DNA of 64,000 bases from the NCBI RefSeq assembly GCF_958295425.1, contig NC_081142.1:28987649-29051648 (forward strand). Direction: 5' to 3'. Positions 1 through 10,797 of the stretch are shown here, one piece after another. Under the pieces are notes generated by a model, which was given only the letters and a program-made list of their open reading frames with translations, was not told the origin of the DNA and did not search any database. Position 1 is the stretch's first letter, and each line of letters begins with the position of its first letter. The translations under genes were made by a program, and so were the position numbers. This DNA is from Solea solea (lineage: Eukaryota; Chordata; Actinopteri; Pleuronectiformes; Soleidae).

Positions 1-142
1 TTCACATGGGCTATATAACCACAGTGTGGTTATATATTCTTTTACGAGCAGAAGAAAAGTGATGACTTGGAGTTGGTGGAGTAACTCTCCAATAGTTGGT
101 ATTATTCCACAAGAGACAACAATGTGTTCATGTGCGTCTTAC

Positions 143-267
143 CTGCAAGAGCGTCCTGGGCCTCAAAGAACGTACTGAGGCCTCCTTTCACATAGGCCAG
201 ACTCCCCTCATTCTTCTTAGTAGCTTGCTTCTTAAGGTTACTGGCTGCAACCTTCAACTGTTCAAAA
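143..267 (-). CDS. exoc2: exoc2 (SEC5) coding exon 6, exocyst subunit
   Basis: Internal exon read on the minus strand. It has an acceptor (TTAG) just above 267 and a donor (GTAAG) at 142-138. It is entered with two bases carried from the previous exon (AG+T gives Ser) and encodes S-FEQLK followed by a Lys-rich stretch, [10 protein letters not shown], then [11 protein letters not shown]. This matches vertebrate EXOC2 just after the IPT domain, where the long coiled/helical rod of SEC5 begins. The exon is 125 nt and leaves phase 1. It is the last exon in the window; the remaining ~700 residues of the usual ~924 lie to the left. The exocyst tethers secretory vesicles to the plasma membrane. Confidence 0.95.
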
Positions 268-433
268 CTAAGAAAACAGAAATAACAGCTAATTAAGTGC
301 TAACTTACAATTGGTTGCTTTCTGTCAATACGAGGGTACAGTACACTTAAGCATCCATGTCTTGTCTGCGCTGAGTGTGTGGTTGTTTGTGTCAGTCTTG
401 AATGAGGTTTCCTGTGCAGGAAGATAAAGCCAC

Positions 434-761
434 TAGAGCTGAAACAATTAATTGATTAATCGATTATTAATCGATGACTAAATTAATCGACAACTATTCT
501 GATCATCGATAATGGGTTTGAAGATTTCTGACTGTTTAAGCTTCTTAAATGTGAATTCTTTCTTCATTTCTTTGCTCTGGAGAACAAAGAAATCATTAAA
601 AGCAAAACAAACAAGACATTTGAGGACAAGACATTTCCAGGTTTGACGAACACCGTTCAACATTTTTTAAGGTTTTCTGATATTTTATGGACCAAACGAT
701 TAATCGAGAAAATAATCAACAGATTAATCCATTATGAAAATAATCTGTAGTTGCAGCTCTA
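434..761. mobile_element. 328-bp non-autonomous hAT element (MITE)
   Basis: The ends are TAGAGCTGAAAC and, on the other strand, TAGAGCTGCAAC, followed inward by AT-rich sequence with repeated ATTAATCG. The element is flanked by a perfect 8-bp duplication, AAAGCCAC (426-433 and 762-769), the hallmark of hAT transposition. There is no transposase. It lies in the exoc2 intron between exons 5 and 6. Confidence 0.9.
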
Positions 762-769
762 AAAGCCAC

Positions 770-1007
770 CCTGAGAAGTCCAGAGATCCCTGATGATGGA
801 TGCTGAAGTTCGGGTTAGTGGAAGTCTAAGTAGGGGGGAGAGGAAAGTACCAAAATAACTCTCATCTGCCCAGAAATGACAATGTCAAGTCAACTCAAGG
901 CTTTACGTAAATTATTTTCATTTAAATTTAGTCATTGGAATGTCAGCATGGGCCAAGCCACCAACCAGTAACTGACGGCTTAAGGGAAAGGTGAATGAAC
1001 ACATCAC
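770..1007. other. exoc2 intron, nothing recognised
   Basis: Short intronic stretch between the MITE and the SINE. I see no coding potential or known repeat. Confidence 0.5.
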
Positions 1008-1285
1008 TTTTTTTTTTTTTTTTTTTTTTTTTATTTTAGATACTTTATTAATCCCCTTAGGGAAATTATTCTCAGTCTCAGAGTGACTGATTATTCTCTG
1101 CATTTGACCCATCCTAGAATTAGGAGCTGAGTAGCGCCCGGGGAGCATTGGGAGTTGGGTACCTTGCTCAGGGGTACCCCAGCCCTTTTTTGGCCGGGTG
1201 GGGATTTGAACCAGCAGGTGGGGATTTGAACCAGCGACCTTCCGGTTACAAGTCAAGTTCCCTTTCCACTTGGCCACGGGCTGCC
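1008..1285 (-). mobile_element. tRNA-derived SINE, copy 1, with duplicated B box
   Basis: Read on the minus strand it starts GGCAGCCCGTGGCCAAGTGG (A-box-like) and has a B box in GGTTCAAATCCCC. A unique body follows, and it ends ..AATAAAGTATCTAAAA with an A tail (plus-strand T run at 1008-1032, interrupted by one A). A 20-bp segment holding the B box is tandemly repeated (1197-1216 and 1217-1236). Closely similar to the copy at 46679-46962. Confidence 0.85.
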
Positions 1286-1435
1286 AAATCACAGGGGCAT
1301 TTAAAGCTTGTGGCTTCAGACAAGGAAGAAAACTGCAAAACATTGTTATTCCAAATATTGCAGGAGTCCTGGAGAAAGTTAGAAGTGTGTTCAACAAACA
1401 CTATGTCCAAAACCTGCAACACTTTAAGATAGAAC
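1286..1435. other. unassigned sequence left of the RTE LINE
   Basis: Short stretch that may belong to an older LINE or gene fragment. It could not be assigned. Confidence 0.3.
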
Positions 1436-3985
1436 ATCAGGTTTTAAGTTGTACTACTATGGTATTGATAGGAAGAGAAATGGAGTAGGGGTTATCCTAA
1501 AGGAGGAGTTTGTTAGGAATGTCCTGGAAGTGAAAAGAGTGTCAGATAGACTGATGAGTCTGAAGCTTGATGTTAAATGTTATTAGTGGCTATGCCCCAC
1601 AGGTGGGATGTGAATTAGAGGAGAAGGAAACATTCTGGAGTGAGTTAGATGAAGTGATGCAGAATATCCCCAGAGGTGAGAGAGTGGTAAGTGGTGCAGA
1701 CTTCAATGGACATGTTGGTGCAGGAAATAGAGGTGATGAAGAAGTGATGGGCAGGTTTGGTATCCAGGACAGGAACACAGATGGACAGATGGTGGTAGAC
1801 TTTGCAAAAAGGATGGAAATGGCTGTAGTGAATACTTTTTTCCAGAAGAGGCATGAGCATAGGGTGACTTATAAGAGTGGAGGTAGAAGCACACAGGTAG
1901 ACTACATCTGGTATAGACAATGTAATCTGAAGGAGATCAGTGACGGTGAGAGTGTAGCAAGTCAGTATAGGATGGTGGTTTGTAGGATGAATCTGGTGAC
2001 AAGGAAGACGAAGAGGACAAAGGCAGAACAAAGGACAAAGTGGTGGAAGCTGAAAAGAGAGGACTGTTCTGTGGCTTTCAGGGAGGAGTTGAGAAAGAAT
2101 CTGGGTGGTCAGGGAGAGCTCCCAGATGACTGGACAACTACAGCTAATGTAATCAGGGAGACAGGTAGGAGAGTACTTGGTGTGTCGTCTGGAAGGAAAG
2201 TAGATAAGGAGACTTGGTGGTGGAATGGGGAAGTGCAGGAGTATATAAAGAGAAAGAGGTTAGCAAAGAAAAAGTGGGACACTGAGGAGACTGAAGAGAG
2301 CAGACAGGAGTACAGGGAGATGCAGCACAAGGTGAAGGTAGAGGTGGCAAAGGCCAAACAAAGGGCGTATGATGACTTGTATGCTAGGTTGGAAAGTAAG
2401 GATGGAGAGAATGATTTATACAGGTTGGCAAAACAGAGAGATAGAGATGGGAAAGACGTCCAGCAGGTTCGGGTGATTAAGGATAGAGAGGGACATGTGT
2501 TGACAGGTGCCACAGAAGTAATGGGAAGATGGAAAGAGTACTTTGAAGAGCTAATGAATGAGGACAATGAAAGAGAGCAAAGGGTAGAAGATGTAACTAC
2601 TATGAACCATGAAGTAGCAGAGATTAGGAAAGCTGAAGTTAGGGGGGCACTGAAGAGGATGAAGAATGGAAAGGCAGTTGGTCCCGATGATATACCTGTG
2701 GAGGTATGGAAGTGTCTAGGAGAGGAGGCAGTAGAGTTTCTGGTTAGACTATTCAACAGGATCTTAGAGAGTGAGGGGATGCCTGAGGAATGGAGAAGAA
2801 GTGTGATGGTGCCCATTTTTAAGAATAAGGGAGATGTTCAGAATTGCAGTTACTATAGAGGAATAAAGTTGATGAGCCAAACAATGAAGTTATTGGAAAG
2901 AGTAGTGGAAACTAGACTGAGGGCAGAAGTCAGCATTTGTGAGCAACAGTATGGTTTCATGTGCCTAGAAAGAGTACTACAGGTGCAGTATTTGCTTTAA
3001 GAATGCTGGTAGACAAATACAGAGAAGGTCAGAGGGAGCTGCATTGTGCCTTTGTAGATCTGGAAAAAGCCTATGACAGGGTGCCGAGAGAGGATCTATG
3101 GTACTGTATGAGGAAGTCTGGAGTGGCAGAGAAGTATGTTAGACTGGTGCAGGACATGTATGCCAACTGTGAGACAGCGGTGAGGTGTGCTGTAAGTGTG
3201 ACAGAGAAGTTCAAGGTGGAGGTGGGACTACATCAGGGTTCGGCTCTGAGTCCCTTCTTGTTTGTGGTGGTGATGGACAGACTGACAGATGAGGTTAGAC
3301 AGGAATCTCCATGGACTATGATGTTTGCAGATGACATTGTGATCTGTGGTGAGAGCAGAGACTAGGTGGAGGAAAAGCTCCAGAGGTGGAGATATGCTCT
3401 AGAAAGGAGAGGAATGAAGGTTAGTCGCAGCAAGACAGAATATATGTGTGTGAATGAGAGGAACCCAAGTGGAACCATGAGGCTACAGGGAGTGGAGATA
3501 AAGAAGGTGGAGGATTTTAAGTATTTAGGGTCAACAGTCCAGAGCAGTGGAGATTGTTGGAATGGGTGGAGAAAAGTGTCAGGGGTAGTAATGTGTGATA
3601 AAAGAGTATCAGCCAGAATGAAAGGAAAGATATACAAGACAGTGGTGAGACCAGCGATGATGTATGGTCTAGAGACAGTGGCACTGAGGAAAAGACAGGA
3701 AGCAGAGCTGGAGGTAGCAGAGATGAAGATGTTGAGGTTCTCTTTGGGAGTGACGAAGATGGATAGGATCAGGAATGAGTCATTTAGAGGAACAGCAAAT
3801 GTTAGATGTTTTGGAGATAAGGTCAGAGAGGCCAGAATGAGATGGTTTAGTCATGTACAGAGGAGGGATAGTGAGTATATTGGTAGAAGGATGCTGGGGT
3901 TGGAACTGCCAGGCAGGAGGTCTAGAGGAAGACCAAAGAGAAGGTTTATGGATGTAGTGAAAGAGGACATGAAGTTAGTTGTGGT
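1436..3985 (+). mobile_element. RTE-type LINE, degraded, 5'- and 3'-truncated
   Basis: Non-LTR retrotransposon of the RTE clade (subclade not resolved). It encodes an AP endonuclease region with ADFNGHVG and QVDYIW (about 1567-1930), then reverse transcriptase with VGPDDIPVEVWK (2680s), FVDLEKAYDRVPRE, LHQGSALSPF and the catalytic FADD (3329-3340), then the C-terminal region with YLGSTVQSSG, YGLETVALRKRQEAE and HVQRRDSEYIGRR. A frameshift near 2960-3000 and an in-frame TAG at 3363-3365 break it, so it is dead. It stops abruptly around 3985, before the 3' UTR seen in the copy at 51586-55366. That is unusual because target-primed reverse transcription normally preserves the 3' end. Antisense open frames here are shadows. 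Confidence 0.92.
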
Positions 3986-4062
3986 CAAGTGGTCGTTTGC
4001 AATATGTATATCACGCATGTAGATATCGCAATAATGATAGATTTGTGATATTGTGCAGCCCA
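3986..4062. mobile_element. truncated hAT-like terminus
   Basis: The minus strand reads GGGCTGCACAATATCACAAA followed by alternating ATCGCAATA-type sequence. This resembles the common fish hAT end TAGGGCTGCACAATAT. It abuts the broken RTE end and lies about 50 bp from the exoc2 exon 5 donor. No partner end or target duplication was found. Confidence 0.5.
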
Positions 4063-4112
4063 ATTCAGGGGCCAATGCAGGATCTAGGTGAAGTATAGAG
4101 ATGGGAACCTAC

Positions 4113-4226
4113 CTCGATCCTGCATGGTTCTCGATGAGGTACCAGGTGGCAGAGAAGTTCTCACTGGTGAAATCTCCACTCATGCCTGGAAATGTCAGCT
4201 CCATGTCACTCTGTAGGATTTTGCAT
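4113..4226 (-). CDS. exoc2: exoc2 (SEC5) coding exon 5
   Basis: 114-nt internal exon. The acceptor is CCCAG just above 4226 and the donor GTAGGT is at 4112-4107. Joined in phase to exon 4 (AA+A = Lys) it encodes [21 protein letters not shown] followed by [16 protein letters not shown]. This corresponds to the human segment with [20 protein letters not shown], just beyond the Ral-binding IPT domain. The phase out (two bases, AG) matches exon 6. Confidence 0.95.
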
Positions 4227-5014
4227 CTGGGAGAGGACAAATGAACAAGCAAAAGATGCACAGTATAAAAACAAAGCAAACACTTAACCAAAGAATCAAT
4301 GTAATAAATATAATAAATATTAATGCCATTCTGAGTGGAGACAGCAAGACAGATTTCAGTTTCTCAACATGGTATGGAAAGGGAACACAGCACTTGCAAC
4401 GCCAACCAAGACAGTAAGTTCATCCCATTTCAAGACTTGATGGAACAAGTATGGAATCAACAGTAGGCATTTTATTTGAATACTTGTAACTTTAATATGT
4501 AATACATCTCTAGGTTTGGACATAGCCAATTGCATCTAGTGCTGACTCCACAGAGAGTTTCTAGAACGGTTAGGTCCTATCAGCATGTTTCAGGTACATT
4601 TATTTCCACTGGCCTTACACTAACGACCTAACCCTAAGCCAAACCTTAATTCTAACGTCCTTGTAACCATAAAACGTGTTTTCATCTTCAAATATAATCA
4701 TTTACATTATGGAGACTTACTTTTTGTCCCTTATAAGAAATGCAACTCCCCAAAATGTGATGTGTAAACAGATTAAGTTGCACGCATGGAGAGTGACAAG
4801 AGTGATTGAACGCTTGTATGTTTACTTAACAACAAACAAACAAACAAACATTCAATCATGCATAAATGCATTGGTAGCAAGCCTATTGTATTCATTTCAC
4901 TACTGCTAAATATGCTTACTCTCAATGCTGGTTGCAAACATCCATTTCAAGACAGTGTTACCCTGAATTTGGTAAAGAGTGATGTGAGTGGATGTGAAAT
5001 AATTATTTCGTATA
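4227..5014. other. exoc2 intron 4 sequence, nothing recognised
   Basis: AT-rich intronic DNA with a short (ACAA)n run near 4831-4850. I see no exon, transposon end or RNA gene. Confidence 0.5.
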
Positions 5015-5165
5015 GAAATGACTAAAATGTGACTAAAACTATCACATATAGAAATGATTAAAACATGACTAAAACTATCACATATAGAAATTACTTAAAC
5101 TATCACATATAGAAATTACTAAAACGTGACTAAAACTATCACATAGAAATTACTAAAATGTGACT
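5015..5165. repeat. 36-bp minisatellite, block 1
   Basis: Tandem units of the form ACTAAAACTATCACATATAG plus AAATGACTAAAACGTG (36 bp) with small variations. The block is cut on the right by a LINE and continues at 6303. Confidence 0.9.
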
Positions 5166-6302
5166 TAGTTCATGCTTTTGTTAAATCTAGATTAGATTAC
5201 TGTAATTCCTTATCATCAGGATGTTCCAACAAGTCTGTTAGAACCCTTCAGTATATTCAAAATGCTGCAGCACGAGTTCTGACAGGAACTAGAAAGAGAG
5301 ACCATATAACTCCAGTGTTAGCTTCTCTACACTGGCTCCACCCACAGTTTAGAATTCAATTTAAAATCCTCCTCCTCACGTACAAAGCACTTAATGGTCA
5401 GGCCCCTTCATACCTGAAAGACCTAGTCTTACCTTATCACCCTAATAGACCACTTAGGTCACAAAATACAGGTTTACTTGTGGTTCCCAGAGTCTGTAAG
5501 AGTAGAATGGGAGGCAGAGCCTTCAGTTACCAGGCTCCTCTCCTGTGGAACCAGCTCCCAATGATAGTTTGGGAGGCGGACACTCTCTCTGTATCTAAAG
5601 TTAGACTTAAAACCTTCCTTTTTGATAAAGCTTATAGTTAGAGCTGGTTCAGGGAAACCTGGACCATCTCTTAGTTATGCTGCTATAGAACTAGACTGCT
5701 GGGGGATTTTCCTGTGGTGCACGCACATTCACTCTCTCACACTCAGGGTATGAATATGACTTTTGATATGTCATTAACCTTGTCTCTTTCTCTCCCTAGT
5801 TTGTGTCTTTACTTCCCTCTCTCTCTCTCTCTCTCTGTATTCTCATCATGCAGGTTGCGGGACCAAGATCCAGTTTTCGAGGCTACCCATATCATCACCA
5901 TTATTATTGTGCTAAAATTAAAAAGTCGATATCATTAACTATATAAACTTGTAACCTGATACAGTTGTTGTGTATCTGCTCCTGGTCTCTCTCTCTCTTC
6001 TGTCTCTACCTCATCTCCCTCTTGCCCTTTCTCTCCCCCCCTTTCTGTCCCCCACCTCTCCTCTGTCCCCCATTTTCCTTTCCCCCCAACCGGTCAAGGC
6101 AGATGACCGCACATCTCTGAGCCTGGTTCTGTCAGAGATTTCTTCTTCTGTTAAGAGGGAGTTTTTTCTCTCCACTGATGCCTAGTGCTTGCTCATTGTG
6201 TGAACTGTTGGGGTTCTCTGCTCTCCTTGATGTTGTCTACGTACAGTGCCTTGAGATAATGTATGTTATGATTTGGCACTATACAAATAAAATTTAATTG
6301 AA
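5166..6302 (+). mobile_element. 5'-truncated L2/Rex1-group LINE inside the minisatellite
   Basis: The C-terminal part of an L2-like reverse transcriptase ORF is readable: LDYCNSLSSGCSNKS, IQNAAARVLTGTRKRDHITP, ASLHW, FKILLLTYKALNGQAPSYL, and ending FLFDKAYS at 5641. A long 3' UTR contains CT-rich runs and GTGCCTTGAGATAATG. It ends in a pentamer-like tail, AATTTAATTGAATTGA. Minisatellite units flank it directly on both sides, so it retroposed into a pre-existing array. Exact clade (L2 or Rex1) is uncertain. Confidence 0.85.
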
Positions 6303-6932
6303 TTGACTAAAACTATCACATACAGAAATGACTAAAACGTGACTAAAACTATCACATATAGAAAAGACTAAAACTATCACATACAGAAATGACTAAAACG
6401 TGACTAAAACTATCACATATAGAAAAGACTAAAACTATCACATATAGAAAAGACTAAAACTATCACATACAGAAATGACTAAAACGTGAGTAAAACTATC
6501 ACATACAGAAATGACTAAAACGTGAGTAAAACTATCACATACAGAAATGACTAAAACGTGAGTAAAACTATCACATACAGAAATGACTAAAACGTGACTA
6601 AAACTATCACATATAGAAAAGACTAAAACTATCACATATAGAAAAGACTAAAACTATCACATACAGAAATGACTAAAACGTGAGTAAAACTATCACATAC
6701 AGAAATGACTAAAACGTGGCTAAAACTATCACATATAGAAATGACTAAAACGTGACTAAAACTATGACATATAGAAATGACTAAAACGTGACTAAAACTA
6801 TCACATATAGAAATGACTAAAATGTGACTAAAACTATCACATATAGAAATGACTAAAATGTGACTAAAACTATCACATATAGAAATGACTAAAACATGAC
6901 TAAAACTATCACATATAGAAATTACTAAAACA
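6303..6932. repeat. 36-bp minisatellite, block 2 (largest)
   Basis: Continuation of the 36-bp tandem array, with variant units (AGAAAAGACT, ACGTGAGT) alternating in a higher-order pattern around 6360-6720. The unit is a multiple of three, so a spurious minus-strand open frame crosses it. The right edge provides the target of the hAT at 6933. Confidence 0.9.
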
Positions 6933-7800
6933 AAGTAGCGTACCGTGGCATTTCAGTCAGGGCCTTCAGTAAAAAAAAAAAAAAAAAAAACACCACTGTG
7001 CATCTATAGGCTACTGCATCATTACCATCACATCTTCCGTTATGTCACTCAGCAACTGCAATTTCACAAGCCACCATATGACACAAAAACAAGCTTCCAC
7101 ATAAGCATAGGCGTCAGCTACGCGGGGAACACATCCACGGCACTATTTATGATCAACAGTTTTGTCCTCATCACTTCTAAAAAATGTTATAAATTTATCA
7201 TTAACACTCCAACTACCGTAAATGATGTACCTCTTCGGTGTAGGTCTTCCTCTTGTAATAATTTCCTTCTTTTCTCCAAACAATCGCCGTGAAAAGTGCA
7301 CACGAAGGACATCAGAAACATGATCGATCTGTGGTGTTAATGCAGTGACCATAGCTTACTTCAAAACCCGCCACAGGTTCAAACGTCATCGATGACAACA
7401 GCGGGGGCTAGCGCCAGACACATCACTGGGCCTGGGGCGTTCAGTCACTATGCATCACATTTTGATTGGCTGATGACACACGTCAGTCAAAGTTATAACC
7501 AAATAGGAAATGGCAGCTTCAACGAAAGGCCAGCAATGCTACTACAGCAGGTCCACGGAGGTATGATGCGTTTAATGACATCCAGGAAAATCCAGCTCAG
7601 CTTCACAAAAAATAACCATATTCTTTCTGGAAATATAATCATAACATACTGAGAAAGTAATTGAATTCAGACACGTTCAGACACAGATTAATTTGATTAT
7701 TAAAAATAATAATAATAATAATTATAATAATAAAAAATACTTTTTTGATATTGTCAGGGCCAGCAGAGAAGGCCCTGCTGGCCCTGACAGCCCACCACTG
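6933..7800. mobile_element. 868-bp non-autonomous hAT element, family A copy 1
   Basis: The left end is AAGTAGCGTACCG, matching the CAGTAGCG end of copy 2. The right end is ..GGGCTG..CCCACCACTG, i.e. CAGTGGTGGG on the other strand. Flanking 8-bp duplications are CTAAAACA (6925-6932) and CTAAAACT (7801-7808), 7 of 8 identical and taken from the minisatellite. A subterminal palindrome of TGTCAGGGCCAGCAG is at 7752-7791. It is related over its length to 52508-53384, in opposite orientation. No transposase is readable. Confidence 0.9.
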
Positions 7801-8058
7801 CTAAAACTTAAACATGCAACTTAAACGTGACTAAAACTATCACATATAGAAACGATTAAAACGTGACTAAAACTATCACATATAGAAATGACTAAAACGT
7901 GACTAAAACTATCACATATAGAAACGACTAAAACGTGACTAAAACTATCACTTATAGAAATGACTAAAACGTGACTAAAACTATCACATATAGAAACGAC
8001 TAAAAAGTGACTGAAACTATCACATATAGAAATGACTAAAACGTGACTAAAACTAATA
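7801..8058. repeat. 36-bp minisatellite, block 3
   Basis: Seven or so further units of the same 36-bp repeat, resuming just after the hAT. It ends near 8058 in non-repeated intron. Confidence 0.88.
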
Positions 8059-8336
8059 AATCTAGACTGGCTGCCAAAAACAACACGAAGGTGTTAAAAG
8101 CCTGGTTGCAGACATCAATTTCTAAATTTTTTAAGTTTAAAACTCTGAAAATAATTATTATTTCTGTCTGTTAAATTAAGGTTCAAATGAATTAGCAAAT
8201 TACAGATTTTATCCCACTTGCCCACAGCCCAACTCTGAGGCAGTTTACTTATTTACATGTGTGTGGCTCTCTGACTTGCAGTAGTTTCTGTGACTAGGGT
8301 GCATGTTCTCATATTAAGTGTGTCGTTAGACCATAC
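8059..8336. other. exoc2 intron, downstream flank of exon 4
   Basis: Unique-looking intronic sequence between the minisatellite and exon 4. No other feature seen. Confidence 0.5.
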
Positions 8337-8463
8337 TTGTCTATCTCGATGCCCAGTGGATTGCTAGGTCGCAGGGAGAGGGGGGAGATGCCTTTGTTGC
8401 GGCCGGTCCTCATGTCATAGTAGTTCATCTCATCCACCCACACAGCAGACTGGTCCAGGATAC
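8337..8463 (-). CDS. exoc2: exoc2 (SEC5) coding exon 4
   Basis: 127-nt internal exon. The acceptor is CTGCAG above 8463 and the donor GTATGG at 8336-8331 is a weaker variant of GTAAGT. Joined to exon 3 (G+GT = Gly) it encodes [20 protein letters not shown] followed by [22 protein letters not shown]. This is nearly identical to human EXOC2 immediately after the IPT domain. It leaves two bases (AA) that complete Lys with exon 5. Confidence 0.96.
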
Positions 8464-9039
8464 CTGCAGGACAGACCAGGACATGTGAGACACACATCAC
8501 TTAGATGTACAAATGTCCCAGGTGTATACTGGAACACACAGTATCCTGCAAATGCATACATGCAAACATTCTGCTTAAATACAAAACATTCTATTTAGGG
8601 AAAAGCTTGTTGGTTGACACTAACGTTTCATATTTAGCATTTATTCAATGCTATACTATTTAAGGCTTATGTTAATTCACTTGGCGATGTGCAGTTGTCT
8701 GCCAAGTCCAAAATGTCAGGTTTTGTGATGTAAAAAAAATGAGACCACAATAAATAATTTAGAAATGTTTTCCACTTTTAATGTGACCTGTAGTATTTGA
8801 ACTGAAAAACAAACACATCTACAAAACTACAAATGTACAATAAGCTGTTTGCATGAGTAAGGATCTCAACAAGTACAACAAAATGAAGCATCTCTCATAC
8901 CCGGCTAATGAAAAAGAGATGACTTAAATTTAAAGTGTGTACACTTTGAAACTAATTCTTTGTTGAAGCAACTTTGATTAAGTGAAAGCATTCTGCTTGG
9001 GTACACACCTGTCATCAACTGAAGAGACTCTGATTAACC
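8464..9039. other. exoc2 intron 3, nothing recognised
   Basis: AT-rich intron without a readable repeat family or exon. Confidence 0.5.
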
Positions 9040-9420
9040 CCAAATACAGTTCAGCTGTCAAAGTAAGAGTTTCCTGACTTCTACTACATTGCCTGCTACA
9101 GCAAAAGCCACGGTTCAGAGGGGTGAAAAAACAATTCCACAGCATTGGATAAACGACGGAACACAGTGAAGACAGTCGTCAAAAAGTAGAGGGAAATATG
9201 TGACAATAGTGACATTGCAAGGACTGGACATCCTTCCAAAACTGATGAAAGGACGAGATGAAAACTGGTCTGGGAGGCTGCCAACACTGAAGGAGCTGCA
9301 GGATGTTGGCAAATACTGATTGTGTAGGTGACAACAATCTCCTGGATGTGTGATAGTCACATCGCAGGACATGTCACACACCACACTGAAGAAGAGCGAT
9401 AAACAAGAGGGAGAGACTGT
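9040..9420 (+). pseudogene. degenerate Tc1/mariner-like transposon fragment
   Basis: The nucleotide order resembles teleost Tc1-like elements: AACAATTCCACAGCATTGGA, AACTGGTCTGGGAGGCTGCC, then GAAGGAGCTGCAGGATG and GTGACAACAATCTCC. Reading frames are full of stops and no DDE residues can be followed. The inverted-repeat ends were not located. Confidence 0.6.
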
Positions 9421-9837
9421 GGCCACATCCAGACGGAAAAGGCACAAAACATAAACAAGCTTTTTATTTGCAGTTACGTGGTGAACTTTAGTGTTTAGTG
9501 AGCAAATCCTGGTGAGTGAACTATAATCAGACTTTGGAACATCTACCTCTTTCCGTTACGACTCAGTTGGAAAAGGTCTGTTTGTGTTACTCTTGCTGCC
9601 CGTGTGTGTGTTTGTGAGAGGCTGGGACAGAGACACACACAGATCTCTCCTCATTGAAACAGCAAAAATCCATCAGCTACATTTTTTTTCCAAAAATACC
9701 ATTAGCAGCACCATTAATGTCAGCACTTATCGATATTATGGTACTTCAAAATTTTTCCTTGGGGCCCAAATAGTACCGGGTTTCGTATCCATTCCTAGTT
9801 ACCAGATGACATCTTAAGTAGTGAGGGACATGGCCAA
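9421..9837. other. intron with possible decayed hAT terminus
   Basis: No coding signal. The segment 9726-9810 reads on the minus strand GGAATGGATACGAAACCCGG then TACC/ATATCGATA-type sequence, like the subterminal ends of hAT elements. The match is weak. Confidence 0.35.
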
Positions 9838-10245
9838 GATGGTGTTTGGTGGTGGAACAATGAAGTGCAGGAGAGTATCCAAAGAGGAAGAGGATGGCAA
9901 AGAGAAAGTGGCAGCCAGGTGCCTCATGAAGTAAAGAGGATTAGTAAGGAGAGATGAGGGCAGCTATCAAGAGGATGAAGTTAGGTGGGAAGGCAGTTGG
10001 TCCAGATGACATATATGTGGAGGTATGGAGATGTCTAGGAGAGAAAGCAGTGGACTTTTTGATGAGAATGTTTAACACAACCTCGGAGAGCAAGAAAATT
10101 CCTGAGGAACAGAGAAGTGTAGTGATACCAAATTCAATCAGTCACATTTTGAAGATGTGCTGAAGACTTGTTGAAGCTCAGTTAAAAAAAGAAGTGAAGA
10201 TCAGCAAGCAACAGTATGGGTTCCCTCGTAGTTGGTGTAAATATC
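9838..10245 (+). pseudogene. ancient RTE-type LINE fragment (RT region)
   Basis: A more diverged copy of the RTE element at 1436-3985. It reads GRVFGGGTMKCRRVS-like sequence with frameshifts, then RMKLGGKAVGPDDIYVEVWR followed by CLGEKAV, and later SKQQYGF near 10203-10220. Several frameshifts, no intact domain. It stops about 260 bp from exoc2 exon 3. Confidence 0.8.
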
Positions 10246-10501
10246 CCATGGACGTTGAGGTAATACTGAATGGTCCTCAGTTGTGTTGTTGTCTGTTGTG
10301 TCGTGTTCAGTGTCGTCATTTGTTATTGTCGCACCAGTACGGCAGCCAACGGGCACAGCCCACATTTCACTTTTTTGACATGTGCAGTTAATAATTATTA
10401 TTGTAATATAAAATAATATAGGCAATGTAGACCATTTTTATTTGCATTTACAAGTACTTGTGTCTCCAATTCTTCATAATTATTTGTCTCCTGAGTCTTA
10501 C

Positions 10502-10678
10502 CAATTCTCTCTGGTCTGAGCAGTTTAAATGACACCGTGGAGGTGCCAAGACCCCCTGACTTGGTGGTGACAACGATCTCTCCCTTGTCATCTTTGGCAG
10601 GACCCACACGGCACACTATCTTACTGGCTGACATCCATTCAGCTGTCAGCAGGCAGTTGTGGCCACAGATCGACAGGC
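10502..10678 (-). CDS. exoc2: exoc2 (SEC5) coding exon 3, C-terminal part of IPT/Ral-binding domain
   Basis: 177-nt exon. The acceptor is TTTTGTCAG above 10678 and the donor GTAAG at 10501-10497. It encodes residues ~40-98: [59 protein letters not shown]. This completes the immunoglobulin-like IPT/TIG fold that binds GTP-loaded RalA/RalB. By my count the Ser in TVSF is residue 89, the position reported as a PKC site in mammalian SEC5. The phases on both sides are consistent (G+GC, and G+GT). Confidence 0.97.
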
Positions 10679-10797
10679 CTGACAAAAGAGAGGGGAAAGG
10701 GCTGTTACAGCACAATTAAACACACTGCAGCACAGACAGACAAGAAGTGCGCACTCAAAATGAGTATCTCATAGCAAGCTCATCAAAACTGTCACCA

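Noticed and set aside
2109..2816. 235-codon minus-strand frame
   Set aside because: Antisense shadow of the RTE reverse transcriptase. Ser/Leu-rich with no domain.
6303..6932. CRISPR-like array of 36-bp repeats
   Set aside because: The units are directly contiguous with no variable spacers and lie in a vertebrate intron. It is a minisatellite.
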